A stretch of 64,000 nt of DNA from Poriferisodalis sp965204195 (GCF_965204195.1 NZ_OZ241975.1:1302001-1366000), one strand, 5' to 3'; shown: positions 27,557 to 36,621, numbered from the stretch's first letter. Numbers and translations are program-made. Notes: generated by a model not told the origin, from the letters alone.

Positions 27557-30505
27557 ATGGATCAACAACAAGAACAATGTTACCTGGGTGTACTCGCCGG
27601 GATGAGAGTTTCCGGCCCTAGACCGCTGGCACCGCGGCTCAGCTTCGAAGCGTCCGAAGGAGGAATCACCGTCTCAATGCCCCTCCTCATCGAATACCTG
27701 GGTATAGCAGGGCCCAATGAACCGCTACGGCAAGCCTTCCAACTGCAGGTTGCATTATGGGATGACGATGATAGCGATGCAGCCTGGGTGCTCGGAACGA
27801 GAAAGCGATCAAATGAGCGTCGGACGGCGATCTATGATGCGCTCGATATCCCAGCTTCGGAGCGTGGGTCACTAACAACATGGTTTCCCATCTCACTCGA
27901 ACAGAATCTGATCATTTCAGAAGAATATGAACCGTGGTATACGCCTGAACTTCAGCAGCAACGACAGTTCTATTGGCCAGCTTACGAAGACTATCTGTTG
28001 CGCCACAAAGGTTGGGGCGTTGAGTCCGTCTCGGAATTGAGCTCTGCAACGACAGATGTTGTGCGACGCCTGTCAGATCCCGCACGTCACGAGTCATTCC
28101 AGTCCAAGGGCCTCGTAGTTGGCTATGTGCAGAGCGGCAAGACGGCAAATATTGCAGGCGTCCTCGCGAAAGCCATCGACTCGGGTTATCGTTTGCTCAT
28201 TGTCATGACGGGTACCATCGACCTCTTGCGGGAACAAACTCAGCGCCGGCTTGATATGGAATTGGTCGGTTCAGAGAACATCCTTCGCAACATCGACCCA
28301 GATGACATAGAGCTATTGTCGACAGTTGACTATCAAGACGATCCTGAGTGGCCGAAGTTCCTTAAACACGGCGTTCTTCCGTCCAAGCTGAATCGACCTG
28401 ATGTCATACGTCTCACCAATCATCGATTCAGCAACAGGACTGGAGACTATCGTCGCTTGTTGACGGGCATAACAGCGCTAGAGTTCGAAAAGTGGGATAA
28501 CTCTCTACCACTGAACGATCCAAAGAACCTGTATCGCTGTTCCGCACGCCTAGCGGTTGTCAAGAAGAATGCAACAGTATTGCGACGCTTGGTCACTGAC
28601 CTGAAGACAATACGACCCCTATTGGGCGAGATTCCGGCGTTGATCATCGACGACGAGTCGGACCTCGCATCAGTCAACACGCGTAACCCGGCGAAGTGGA
28701 ATGCAGGCAAAAGAGAAAGGACCGCTATCAACAAACTAATCGCGGACATACTCGAGTTGCTGCCTCGCGCACAGTACATCGGATACACAGCGACCCCTTT
28801 TGCAAACGTATTCGTTGATCCCGACGATAGCCAGGACATATTTCCAAAGGACTATGTTGTTGCACTGAGGCGCCCGCCTGGCTATATGGGTGCGCTGGAC
28901 TTTCATGACCTTGACTCGGACTTAGACGATGACGGCAACATCGTGCCCGGACCAAAGGAACGCGCACATATTCGCGACCTGAATGCCACCGAGGAGCAAG
29001 CCGCCGAACGTCAAGGAGAATTGCTACATGCGCTGCGTATGTACGTCCTGTCTGGTGCAATCAAATTGTGGCGGCAATCTACGTATGGTATGAATTTCCG
29101 CCACCACACGATGCTCGTGCACGAGTCGGTTAAGCAGGTGGAGCATCAGCGGCTCGCGCAAGAAATCAACACAGCATGGCGAACTGCGGCATTCAATAGT
29201 CCGACTGGTGTTCAAGAGCTGCGTCACTTGTATGAAGCAGATGTAGTTCCGACGTCAGCGCTAGTCGGTGATAACGCCCTTCCTGACGAGTTTGATGAGC
29301 TCGCGCCGCATCTCGCAGAAGCTGTACGGAAGATGACTGAGGGTAGTGATGTAGCAATAATAGTCAACAGCAATAGGGACATGGCGACTGAAGAAGTCGA
29401 CTTCGATAAGCGTGAAGTATGGCGCGTCCTGGTTGGCGGAGCTAAGTTGAGTAGAGGGTTCACTATCGAGGGACTGACAGTATCCTACTATCGGCGCAAG
29501 ACCCATCAGTCGGACACATTGATGCAAATGGGGCGATGGTTTGGGTTTCGCAACGGCTATAGAGACTTGGTCCGGCTCTATATCGACCGCAACGTAGAAA
29601 CCAAATCCCGGGCCTACGACTTGTATGAAGCATTCGGTGCGGTAGTATTGGCGGAAGAAGAGTTTCGAGCGGAGCTGCGCCGATACGCTGAATTGGTAGA
29701 TGGCCGGCCCCAGATTACGCCGGCACAAGTGGCTCCGTTGGTGACGCAGCACTTGCCGTGGCTACGTCCGACTGCTCCCAACAAGATGTTCAATGCATAT
29801 CTTGAAGTTCGACGCTTGCAAGAGATTGAGCCAGTTGCCTATCCGACGGTGTCGGCCGATATCGCGCATAATTCCAATGTTATGCTGTCATTGGTACGGC
29901 AAGCCACAAGCGATGTCATCCTGATGTTCCCCCAGAAGACCAACCTAGGGAGTTACCAGGCGAAGTTAGGTCTCATGTCACATGAGGCTGTGTTGGAGTC
30001 TCTCGCGCTACACAGGTGGGGCTACAGTGATCATTTCGAAGCAGACTTGGCATTTCTGCAGGAATCCGCATCGGTAATCAATGACTGGGCCATTGTCGTC
30101 CCTTTGCTCAATACCACTGCTGTAATGGATATTCCAGAGTATGGCAGAGTGGGTGTTTCGTATCGTCGTCGACAACGTGACCCTCTATTCCAGAACATTA
30201 GTGACCCCAAACATCGCGAGGCGTTGAGAAAGATTGCCGGTATCCCGACTAAAGCGCAATATCAGGACTCTGCCGCAGAGAATCTAGCGCAGCCTGGTCG
30301 CGGTGCAATTCTGCTTCATCCAATCACGGAATTGAAGCTTGCCGATTCAGAGGTTATCTCGAAGGAAACGTGCATATTTGCGATGCGGATTGTCCCGCCG
30401 GCCTCCGCTCGGAGGGACAACTATCCATACGTCAGCTTCAAAGTGCGGGATGGAACTAAGGCAGAAGAACCCATCATCGCCGTTACGGGAACTGATGGCG
30501 CCTAA
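27557..30505 (+). CDS. Z1-domain helicase-like ATPase
   Basis: A protein of 982 aa in helicase superfamily II. Walker A is GYVQSGKTAN (K195), the DEAD-like box is IIDDESD (D365-S368), motif III is GYTATPFAN (G409 on), and motifs V/VI are SRGFTIEGLTVSYY (R633) and MQMGRWFGFR. This is the Z1 superfamily ATPase found with DNA methyltransferase, GHKL ATPase and PD-(D/E)XK genes. It probably translocates on DNA to drive restriction. The gene is markedly AT-rich compared with the host. Its end lies about 20-30 bases from the broken edge of a vapC gene on the other strand. Confidence 0.9.
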   Translation: MDQQQEQCYLGVLAGMRVSGPRPLAPRLSFEASEGGITVSMPLLIEYLGIAGPNEPLRQAFQLQVALWDDDDSDAAWVLGTRKRSNERRTAIYDALDIPASERGSLTTWFPISLEQNLIISEEYEPWYTPELQQQRQFYWPAYEDYLLRHKGWGVESVSELSSATTDVVRRLSDPARHESFQSKGLVVGYVQSGKTANIAGVLAKAIDSGYRLLIVMTGTIDLLREQTQRRLDMELVGSENILRNIDPDDIELLSTVDYQDDPEWPKFLKHGVLPSKLNRPDVIRLTNHRFSNRTGDYRRLLTGITALEFEKWDNSLPLNDPKNLYRCSARLAVVKKNATVLRRLVTDLKTIRPLLGEIPALIIDDESDLASVNTRNPAKWNAGKRERTAINKLIADILELLPRAQYIGYTATPFANVFVDPDDSQDIFPKDYVVALRRPPGYMGALDFHDLDSDLDDDGNIVPGPKERAHIRDLNATEEQAAERQGELLHALRMYVLSGAIKLWRQSTYGMNFRHHTMLVHESVKQVEHQRLAQEINTAWRTAAFNSPTGVQELRHLYEADVVPTSALVGDNALPDEFDELAPHLAEAVRKMTEGSDVAIIVNSNRDMATEEVDFDKREVWRVLVGGAKLSRGFTIEGLTVSYYRRKTHQSDTLMQMGRWFGFRNGYRDLVRLYIDRNVETKSRAYDLYEAFGAVVLAEEEFRAELRRYAELVDGRPQITPAQVAPLVTQHLPWLRPTAPNKMFNAYLEVRRLQEIEPVAYPTVSADIAHNSNVMLSLVRQATSDVILMFPQKTNLGSYQAKLGLMSHEAVLESLALHRWGYSDHFEADLAFLQESASVINDWAIVVPLLNTTAVMDIPEYGRVGVSYRRRQRDPLFQNISDPKHREALRKIAGIPTKAQYQDSAAENLAQPGRGAILLHPITELKLADSEVISKETCIFAMRIVPPASARRDNYPYVSFKVRDGTKAEEPIIAVTGTDGA

Positions 30506-30523
30506 AGTAGTGTTGAGAACTCG

Positions 30524-30739
30524 TCGTCGTTCGAAATCTCTGGTGACTGTATGTGCTCGGAAGAGATCTTTCTCCGAGGGCGTACCCAGTTGACGCCCGA
30601 TCAGGTACTGCGCCTCTTCAAGGACAGGCGATAGAGCACGGAGTTCATCCGGATCGTGGCTGACGGGATCCGCGCAGGACTGATGATCCGGATCTACCAG
30701 GTCTGCAATCGCCGGGAGGACGCTGGCATCAACGATCAA
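30524..30739 (-). pseudogene. VapC-like PIN-domain toxin, 3' part missing
   Basis: A TTG at 30737-30739 overlaps the antitoxin stop (TTGA). The frame reads IVDASVLPAIAD, then VLEEAQYLIGRQLG, which are the first two acidic PIN motifs. Recognisable PIN sequence stops near 30524 and the frame then runs antisense into the Z1 gene. About half of a normal ~130-residue PIN domain, including the distal catalytic acidic residues, is missing. The likely cause is insertion of the restriction operon. The toxin is presumably inactive. Confidence 0.65.
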
Positions 30740-30978
30740 TGCGAGAGATCGCTGCCGAAGCCCTCGGCGAGCATGCTGTCGGCCTCCGCAGCTCGTCGAC
30801 CCGAGCTGGAGGTTCCCATGGCTACGAAACTGGGCTGCCGGTGCTTGGCAGGCCGATCGTTGGAAGGCAGCGAAACGGCCCATTCCTCGATGACGGCGTC
30901 GACACTGATTTGACGACGCTCGGCCTCGGCTCGGAGTCTCGCCATGCCATCTTCGGAAAGATTCAGCGTCACAACCAC
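30736..30978 (-). CDS. Ribbon-helix-helix antitoxin, VapB-like
   Basis: A protein of 80 aa. The N-terminal RHH segment is VVTLNLSEDGMARLRAEAERR, followed by ISVDAVIEEWA. The C-terminal tail (SFVAMGTSSSGRRAAEADSMLAEGFG) matches the toxin-binding tail of actinobacterial VapB partners of PIN toxins. The start GTG 30976-30978 lies 7 nt after a TAGTCT -10 box. Its stop overlaps the toxin start. The antitoxin appears intact although the toxin is truncated. The 23-bp repeats at 31135-31249 lie upstream of its promoter and could be operator sites. Confidence 0.75.
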   Translation of the reverse strand: MVVTLNLSEDGMARLRAEAERRQISVDAVIEEWAVSLPSNDRPAKHRQPSFVAMGTSSSGRRAAEADSMLAEGFGSDLSH

Positions 30979-30985
30979 GTCAACG

Positions 30986-30991
30986 AGACTA
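30986..30991 (-). promoter_or_regulatory. -10 element TAGTCT of the vapB-like gene
   Basis: On the minus strand TAGTCT is followed by 7 nt and then the GTG start at 30978. This implies a leaderless transcript and supports that start over longer in-frame ATGs upstream. Confidence 0.5.
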
Positions 30992-31134
30992 TGCCTTCGG
31001 TTGCGGGGCTTCCACCGATTTTGGCGATAGGTGATCGGGCGCAACATCGATGCCATAGGCGGTGGTGATCGGGCGTTCTTGTCTGCGTGGTCGCCCAGCG
31101 CATCCATCCCAGCGATTGCTGGTGGGGATGGCGT

Positions 31135-31249
31135 CGACTACCGGTTCTGCACAGTCGCGAATGCACATTTCACACACCCACGACTACCGCTTTTGCACAG
31201 GTCTGACTGCCGGTTTCACACAGTCACGACTGCCGGTCTTGCACACACC
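31135..31249. repeat. Five tandem 23-bp repeats
   Basis: Units begin exactly 23 bp apart at 31135, 31158, 31181, 31204 and 31227. Units 1, 3, 4 and 5 start GACT(A/G)CCG; most units contain a CACAC or GCACA near the middle or end. Unit 2 is the most diverged. The period is not a multiple of three, there are no spacers, and no gene covers it. The array occupies the space between the antitoxin promoter and the end of vsr. It could be a protein-binding array or a decayed att/iteron region. Confidence 0.8.
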
Positions 31250-31278
31250 TGTGAGTGCTGGCCAACAAGACGGGCGAG

Positions 31279-31668
31279 CTACCGGCCCAGGCTGCGGGCT
31301 CGGGCTCGGATGAGTTGTTCTATTTGGTCAGCGGCTTGGTCGGGGGGTTCGTGTTCCCAGATGCGGACTGGGGTCCAGCCGGCCGCTTGCAGGCGGGCGT
31401 CGGTGTCGGCATCGCGGGCTCGGTTGCGGGCGATCTTGGTCTCCCAGTACTCGGCGTTGCGGCGGGGCTTGGTGCCGTGCTCCGGGCAGCCGTGCCAGAA
31501 GCAGCCGTCCACGAAGATTGCCACCCGCAGGCGAGGGAACACCAGGTCGGCTTCTCGGCGCACGTCGGGCAGCGGCCGGCGGTGCACGAAGTAGCGCATA
31601 CCACGTCGGTGCAGTGCCGAGCGGATGAGCCGTTCCGGTCCCGTGTCGCGGGAGCGCTGCTTCGACAT
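31279..31668 (-). CDS. vsr: Very short patch repair endonuclease (Vsr)
   Basis: A protein of 129 aa from ATG 31666-31668. It begins MSKQRSRDTGPERLIRSAL, the usual Vsr N-terminus. The catalytic region is ADLVFPRLRVAIFVDGCFWHGCPEHG, holding the key Asp and His plus zinc-binding Cys/His, then NRARDADTDARLQAAGW and VRIWEHE. It nicks beside T:G mismatches formed by deamination of 5-methylcytosine. It therefore partners the C5 methyltransferase at 21595, although truncated vapBC and repeats separate them and it is on the opposite strand. An upstream in-frame extension to 31740 is unlikely. Confidence 0.92.
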   Translation of the reverse strand: MSKQRSRDTGPERLIRSALHRRGMRYFVHRRPLPDVRREADLVFPRLRVAIFVDGCFWHGCPEHGTKPRRNAEYWETKIARNRARDADTDARLQAAGWTPVRIWEHEPPDQAADQIEQLIRARARSLGR

Positions 31669-31857
31669 TCGCTCAGACGCCGGGCCCGGCAGCGCCTTCG
31701 GTTCCACGGGACCGGTTCTAGCAACATTTCTGAATCCCACGGGCTTGGTACGTCATCGCTCCCCGCCAGCGCCAGAGGCACCACCGGAGCCGGGTGACCA
31801 CCTAGCGTTCGAGCGGGATGTGCTGGTGCACAGGGTCGGCCGTCATGGAGCGCTGAC

Positions 31858-34035
31858 GTGCGGTTTCTGAGGGTGATGCTGCTCGCTGCGTTGGCCTGCG
31901 CGCTCCCGTTGGCGGCGGCCTGTGACAGCCGCGGTGACGGAGCGGGATCTTCGGCGCCGCAGGGTGCCTCCGGTACGCCGGCGGAGTTCGACGGAACCGT
32001 GCGGCTCGGCGCGGCACTCAGCGAAACCGGCAAGTACTCCGTGGAAGGCAAGGACTCACGGCAGGGGTACGACACCTGGGAGCGCTGGGTTAACGAGGAA
32101 TACGGGGGCATCCGCATCGGCGACGACCGCTACCGGGCCGAGATCATCTACTACGACGACGAGTCCGACGCCGACACCGCCGGCAACCTGGTCCAACGCC
32201 TCATCGACGAGGACGAAGTCGACTTCCTGCTGGGCCCCTACTCAAGCGGCCTGACCACCGGCACCAGCGCCATCGCGGAAGCCAACAACGTGATCATGGT
32301 GGAGGGCAACGGCACCTCGGACACCATGTTCGAACGGGGCTTCCAGAACCTGTTCCTCGTGGCCACCATCGCCAGCGACTACACCCGCTCGGGCGTCGAG
32401 GCGCTGGCGAACCAAGGTGCTGAGACCGCGGTGATCGCCCACGAGGACACGTCATTCCCCACCGCTGTCGCGCTAGGGGCACAGCGCCATCTCGAGGCCA
32501 ACGGCGTCACGGTGCTGGCAACCGAGACCTACCCCAAGGACATCCAGGACGTCTCCGCGATCATGACCAAGTTCCGCGACCTGAACCCAGACATCTTCGT
32601 CGGCGGCGGGCACTACAACGACGCCGTCCTGTTCGTGAACTCCGCCAAGGAACTGGGCTTCGAGCCCGACGGCATGCTGATCACGGTCGGCCCATCCAAC
32701 CCGAAGCTCATCGACGAGCTCGGCGTCGACGTCGACGGGGTGCTCGGTCCCACCCAGTGGGAAGCCACGATGGCCTACGAAGGCCCGTACTTCGGCCGCG
32801 CCGTCGACTACGCCGCCTACTACGAGCAGCTGTGGGGCGAGCCGCCCGTGTATCAGGCGGCAAGCGCCACGGCAGCGGCGCTCGCACTGCACCTGGCCAT
32901 CGAAGCCGCAGGGTCGACCGAAACCGACGCAGTGCGCAACGCGTTGCGCACGCTGTCGGCAGACACGTTCTACGGGCCGATCAGCTTCGACGACCGGGGC
33001 GTCAATGACAGCAAGCCCATGGGGATGGTGCAGGTTCAGCACGGCGAGATCCATGTCGTGGCCCCGGGGTCTGCGGCCCGTGCCCAGCTCCAGTACCCGC
33101 TCGGTGACGGCACCGGCCGCATCTCCGGCGAATCGTCGGCGTGGGGGCAGCTGCCGCAGGCGCTGGTCAACGGCATCGCGCTCGGCGGCATGTACGCGGT
33201 GCTGGTGCTGGGGTTCTCCGTGATCTGGGGCGTGATGGGCGTGATCAACTTCGCGCACGGCGAGTTCGTGATGATCGGCGCCTACCTGGCCTGGCTCGCC
33301 GACGAGTGGTGGGGCATCGATCCGTTCGTCTCGGTGGCGGCGGTGTTCGTGCTGATGGCGGCGCTCGGCTACCTCACCCAGCGCGGCTTGGTGAACCGCG
33401 TCATCGACCGGCCGCACCTGGTGTCGCTGCTCGTCATGTTCGGGCTGGCGATCATCCTGCAGAACGTGATGAAGCTCATCTTCTCTGCCGATTTCCGCAG
33501 GACGAGCACCGCGCTCGACGGCAGCTGGCGGCTCGCCGACGGCCTGACTGTGCCGGTGACGAAGTTCTGGATCCTGATCGTCGCACTCGGTGTGCTCGGG
33601 GGCCTCAGCGTGCTGCTGGCGCGCACCAAGCTGGGCAAGAGCATCCGCGCGGCGGCGCAGAACCGCGAGGCAGCCCGCATCGTCGGGATCGATGTCGGCA
33701 AGGTGTACGTCATCACCTTCGCGCTGTGCATCGGCATCACGGGCGCCGCCGGGGCCTTGGTGAGCCCGGTGTTGGCCATCCAGCCGTTCCAGGGACCGCC
33801 GCTGACGCTCAAGGCGTTCGCGATCACCGCAGTGGCCGGTCTGGGCTCGATCCGGGGGGCGTTGGGCGGCGCCATGGTGCTCGGATTGGTCGAAGCGGGT
33901 TTGGCGATCTACGTGGGCGGTGTGGGCACCAATCTGGCCGTGGTGGCCTCGTTCGTGATCCTCGTGGTTGCGCTGGTGCTGCGGCCCCAGGGCATCTTTG
34001 GCGGCTTGCGTCCCGTGAATGCGACGGCGACATGA
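31858..34035 (+). CDS. Fusion of branched-chain-amino-acid-type binding lipoprotein (LivK) and permease (LivH)
   Basis: A protein of 725 aa in one frame from GTG 31858. Residues 1-22 form a lipoprotein signal with lipobox LPLAAAC (Cys22), and about 35-415 are a periplasmic-binding-protein fold (VRLGAALSETGKYS, DFLLGPYSSG). From residue 432 (LPQALVNGIALGGMYAVLV) to about 715 is a complete LivH permease with INFAHGEFVMIGAY, AQNREAARIVGID and GLGSIRGALGG. No stop or start separates the two. It should import an amino acid, amide or urea-like solute with the following permease and ATPases. It overlaps livM by ATGA. Confidence 0.88.
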   Translation: MRFLRVMLLAALACALPLAAACDSRGDGAGSSAPQGASGTPAEFDGTVRLGAALSETGKYSVEGKDSRQGYDTWERWVNEEYGGIRIGDDRYRAEIIYYDDESDADTAGNLVQRLIDEDEVDFLLGPYSSGLTTGTSAIAEANNVIMVEGNGTSDTMFERGFQNLFLVATIASDYTRSGVEALANQGAETAVIAHEDTSFPTAVALGAQRHLEANGVTVLATETYPKDIQDVSAIMTKFRDLNPDIFVGGGHYNDAVLFVNSAKELGFEPDGMLITVGPSNPKLIDELGVDVDGVLGPTQWEATMAYEGPYFGRAVDYAAYYEQLWGEPPVYQAASATAAALALHLAIEAAGSTETDAVRNALRTLSADTFYGPISFDDRGVNDSKPMGMVQVQHGEIHVVAPGSAARAQLQYPLGDGTGRISGESSAWGQLPQALVNGIALGGMYAVLVLGFSVIWGVMGVINFAHGEFVMIGAYLAWLADEWWGIDPFVSVAAVFVLMAALGYLTQRGLVNRVIDRPHLVSLLVMFGLAIILQNVMKLIFSADFRRTSTALDGSWRLADGLTVPVTKFWILIVALGVLGGLSVLLARTKLGKSIRAAAQNREAARIVGIDVGKVYVITFALCIGITGAAGALVSPVLAIQPFQGPPLTLKAFAITAVAGLGSIRGALGGAMVLGLVEAGLAIYVGGVGTNLAVVASFVILVVALVLRPQGIFGGLRPVNATAT

Positions 34036-35078
34036 CCTCCGCCGGAGGCATCAAACGCACGGCTCGTCGCCTGATCGGGGCACTGGTGGCCGTGGGGCTC
34101 GCCTGGCTGGTCGTGCTCCCGCTGTGGCCCGGCACCAGCGATTCGATGCTGTTCACGATGACGCTGATGTTCACCAGCATCGGCGTGGCGATCAACTGGA
34201 ACCTCACCGGCGGGTTCACCGGCTACATCGACTTCGGACATGCCGTGTGGTTCGGCCTAGGCGCCTACACGACAGCGATCATGATGTCGCTGCAGAGCAA
34301 CGGCTTGGGCATCGGCTGGCCGCCCGTGCCGGCGATCGCGCTCGGCGTCGTAGTGGCCGGCGCGGCCGCAGCACTCATCGGGCGGGCCACGATGCGGCTC
34401 AAGGGCCCGTACTTCTCCGTCGCGATGCTGGCCACGTTCGTGGCGATGCGCGAGATCGTGCGCATCTGGGGCGGGCTCACCGGGGGAGGCGTGGGCCTCA
34501 CGCTGCCGCCGTACCTGAACCGCTCGCTCTTCTATTTCGTCGAGCTGGCGCTCGTTGTAGCGCTCGCCGTGTTCGTGTGGTGGCTTCGACGCACCCGTGT
34601 CGGGACGGCACTGGTCGCCATTCGTGAAGACGAGGTGGGAGCCGAGATGCGGGGCATAGCGACCACGCGTCTCAAAGTCGCCACGTTCAGCTTCGCCGGC
34701 GCATCGACCGGGCTGTTCGGCGGGCTGTGGGCGTTCCAGAACACCTTCGTCGACCCCGACATCGCGTTCACCGAAGTCAGGACCCTCGACGCGATCATGG
34801 GCACGATGCTGGGCGGCATCGGGACGGTGGCCGGCCCCATCGTCGGCTCGGCGGCGCTCTACTGGCTGCGCGAGGTGCTGTGGGCCAACCTGCTCGATCT
34901 GCACCTCATTGCGCAGGGAGTGCTGCTCATCGTCATCGTGCTGTTCATGCCACGGGGACTGGTGGGCTGGTTCGACCGCCGGGGCGTGGCCGTCACCGAC
35001 CTCTGGCAGCGGTCGTCGCGAGCCGGCCGCGATGTCGAGCGCAGCGGTGCCGACAACCCAGCGGGAGACCGGCCATGA
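34032..35078 (+). CDS. livM: Branched-chain-amino-acid-type ABC permease LivM
   Basis: A protein of 348 aa with about eight to ten membrane segments. It shows the LivM pattern NLTGGFTGYIDFGHAVWFGLGAY, the cytoplasmic coupling loop AIREDEVGAEMRGI, and LDAIMGTMLGGIGTVAGP. The start overlaps the preceding stop (ATGA) and its own end overlaps livG in the same way. It is the second integral-membrane half of the transporter. It ends in a hydrophilic tail. Confidence 0.92.
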   Translation: MTSAGGIKRTARRLIGALVAVGLAWLVVLPLWPGTSDSMLFTMTLMFTSIGVAINWNLTGGFTGYIDFGHAVWFGLGAYTTAIMMSLQSNGLGIGWPPVPAIALGVVVAGAAAALIGRATMRLKGPYFSVAMLATFVAMREIVRIWGGLTGGGVGLTLPPYLNRSLFYFVELALVVALAVFVWWLRRTRVGTALVAIREDEVGAEMRGIATTRLKVATFSFAGASTGLFGGLWAFQNTFVDPDIAFTEVRTLDAIMGTMLGGIGTVAGPIVGSAALYWLREVLWANLLDLHLIAQGVLLIVIVLFMPRGLVGWFDRRGVAVTDLWQRSSRAGRDVERSGADNPAGDRP

Positions 35079-35881
35079 CGGCTCTGCTCGAGGCCACCGG
35101 AATCGTGAAGCGCTTCGGCGGCTTGGTCGCGGTGGACGATGTCGACATCTCGGTCGCACCTGGCGAGATCGTGGGGCTCATCGGACCGAACGGGAGCGGC
35201 AAGACCACCTTGTTCGACTGCCTGAGCTGCGTGCAGCGAGCCGACAGCGGCGAAGTTCGCTTCGACGGCGACGACATCACCCGCCGGGCACCGCACCAGA
35301 TCGCTCGGGGCGGCATCGCCCGGACCTTCCAGATCATCCGGGTGTACGGCGCACTGACGGTGCGCGAGAACATCGAGCTCAGCGCGAGCTGGGCAGGCCT
35401 CGGGCTGCGCCGCATGCTCAGCCGGACCGACCCGCAGACCCGACGCCGGGCCGATCAGCTCATCGACTTCCTGGCGCTTGGACCGCTTCGAGACGAGCGG
35501 GCCGACACGCTCTCTGGAGGTCAACGACGCCTGGCCGAGATCGGCATGGCGCTGATGAGCGAGCCGCGGCTGATCCTGCTCGACGAAGCTACTTCTGGCG
35601 TCAACCCGACGCTCATCAACGAGATCAAGGATCGATTGGTCGAGGTGAACGCCTCTCGGGGCGTTGCCTTGCTGCTTGTCGAGCACAACGTGCAGTTCAT
35701 CGCCGAGCTCTGCGAGCGGGTCGTCGTGCTGGACCAGGGTCGCAAGCTGGCCGAAGGCGCTCCTGCCGACATCATGAACGACCCAGAGGTCATCGAGGCG
35801 TACTTCGGAGCCGCTGCAGGCGACGGCGGGTCCGGGAGCCGCACTGCCACGACAAGCACCCCGCAGGACCCGAGCCGATGA
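35075..35881 (+). CDS. livG: ABC transporter ATP-binding protein LivG
   Basis: A protein of 268 aa with Walker A GPNGSGKTT, signature LSGGQRR and Walker B LILLDEATSG. The insertion ARGGIARTFQIIRV is typical of LivG. It is an ATPase on the inner face of the membrane that powers the transporter. ATG 35075 overlaps the livM stop and the end overlaps livF. The C-terminal 30 residues are a low-complexity Ser/Thr-rich tail. Confidence 0.94.
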   Translation: MTALLEATGIVKRFGGLVAVDDVDISVAPGEIVGLIGPNGSGKTTLFDCLSCVQRADSGEVRFDGDDITRRAPHQIARGGIARTFQIIRVYGALTVRENIELSASWAGLGLRRMLSRTDPQTRRRADQLIDFLALGPLRDERADTLSGGQRRLAEIGMALMSEPRLILLDEATSGVNPTLINEIKDRLVEVNASRGVALLLVEHNVQFIAELCERVVVLDQGRKLAEGAPADIMNDPEVIEAYFGAAAGDGGSGSRTATTSTPQDPSR

Positions 35882-36621
35882 CCGCCACCGAGTCGACGAG
35901 CCCGTTGCTGGAAATCCGCGACGTGCACGCCGGATACTTGCCGGGCCAGGACATCTTGCGCGGCGTCAGCCTCGAACTCCGTCAAGGCGAGATCGTGTGC
36001 GTGATCGGCCCCAATGGCGCCGGCAAGTCCACCGTGTTCCGTGCCGTCTACGGGCTCGTGCCGGTGCGATCCGGGAAGGTCATCTGCGCGGGCCGTGACA
36101 TCACCAATATCGCCCCCCAAGAGGCCCTCAGCACCGCGGGCATCGCCATCGTGCCCCAGCTGCGCAGCCTGTTCTCGCAGATGACCGTCTACGAGAATCT
36201 TGAACTGGGGATGTACCTGTCCAGCGACAGGGCCGAGGTCCGCGACCGCATCGACTATGTCTTCGGTCTGTTCCCGCGGCTGGCCGAGCGGGCGCGCCAA
36301 GAGGCGGGCACGATGTCCGGCGGCGAGCAGCGGATGCTGGAGATCGGCCGGTCGCTGATGTGGTCGCCCCGCATGGTGCTCATGGATGAGCCGTCCGCCG
36401 GGCTGTCACCGCTGGTCACTCACCAGATCTTCGAGGTGATCGCGCAGCTCAATCACGACATCGGCCTGACCGTGTTGATGATCGAGCAGAACGCCCGCCA
36501 GGGGCTCGAGGCCAGCCACCGCGGCTATGTGATCGAACTCGGCGAGATCACCTACGAAGGTGTTGCGGAGGATCTGCTGGCGGATGCCGAAGTGCGCCGG
36601 GCGTTTCTCGGTGCCCGCTGA
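35878..36621 (+). CDS. livF: ABC transporter ATP-binding protein LivF
   Basis: A protein of 247 aa with Walker A GPNGAGKST, signature MSGGEQRMLEIG and Walker B VLMDEPSAGLS, plus the LivF VPQLRSLFSQMTVYENLELG segment. It overlaps livG by ATGA. It is the last gene of the four-gene transport operon starting at 31858. A convergent CMD-family gene follows at 36658. Confidence 0.94.
   Translation: MTATESTSPLLEIRDVHAGYLPGQDILRGVSLELRQGEIVCVIGPNGAGKSTVFRAVYGLVPVRSGKVICAGRDITNIAPQEALSTAGIAIVPQLRSLFSQMTVYENLELGMYLSSDRAEVRDRIDYVFGLFPRLAERARQEAGTMSGGEQRMLEIGRSLMWSPRMVLMDEPSAGLSPLVTHQIFEVIAQLNHDIGLTVLMIEQNARQGLEASHRGYVIELGEITYEGVAEDLLADAEVRRAFLGAR

Noticed and set aside
31135..31249. CRISPR array
   Set aside because: Repeats are contiguous with a 23-bp period and no unique spacers, and no cas genes are present.
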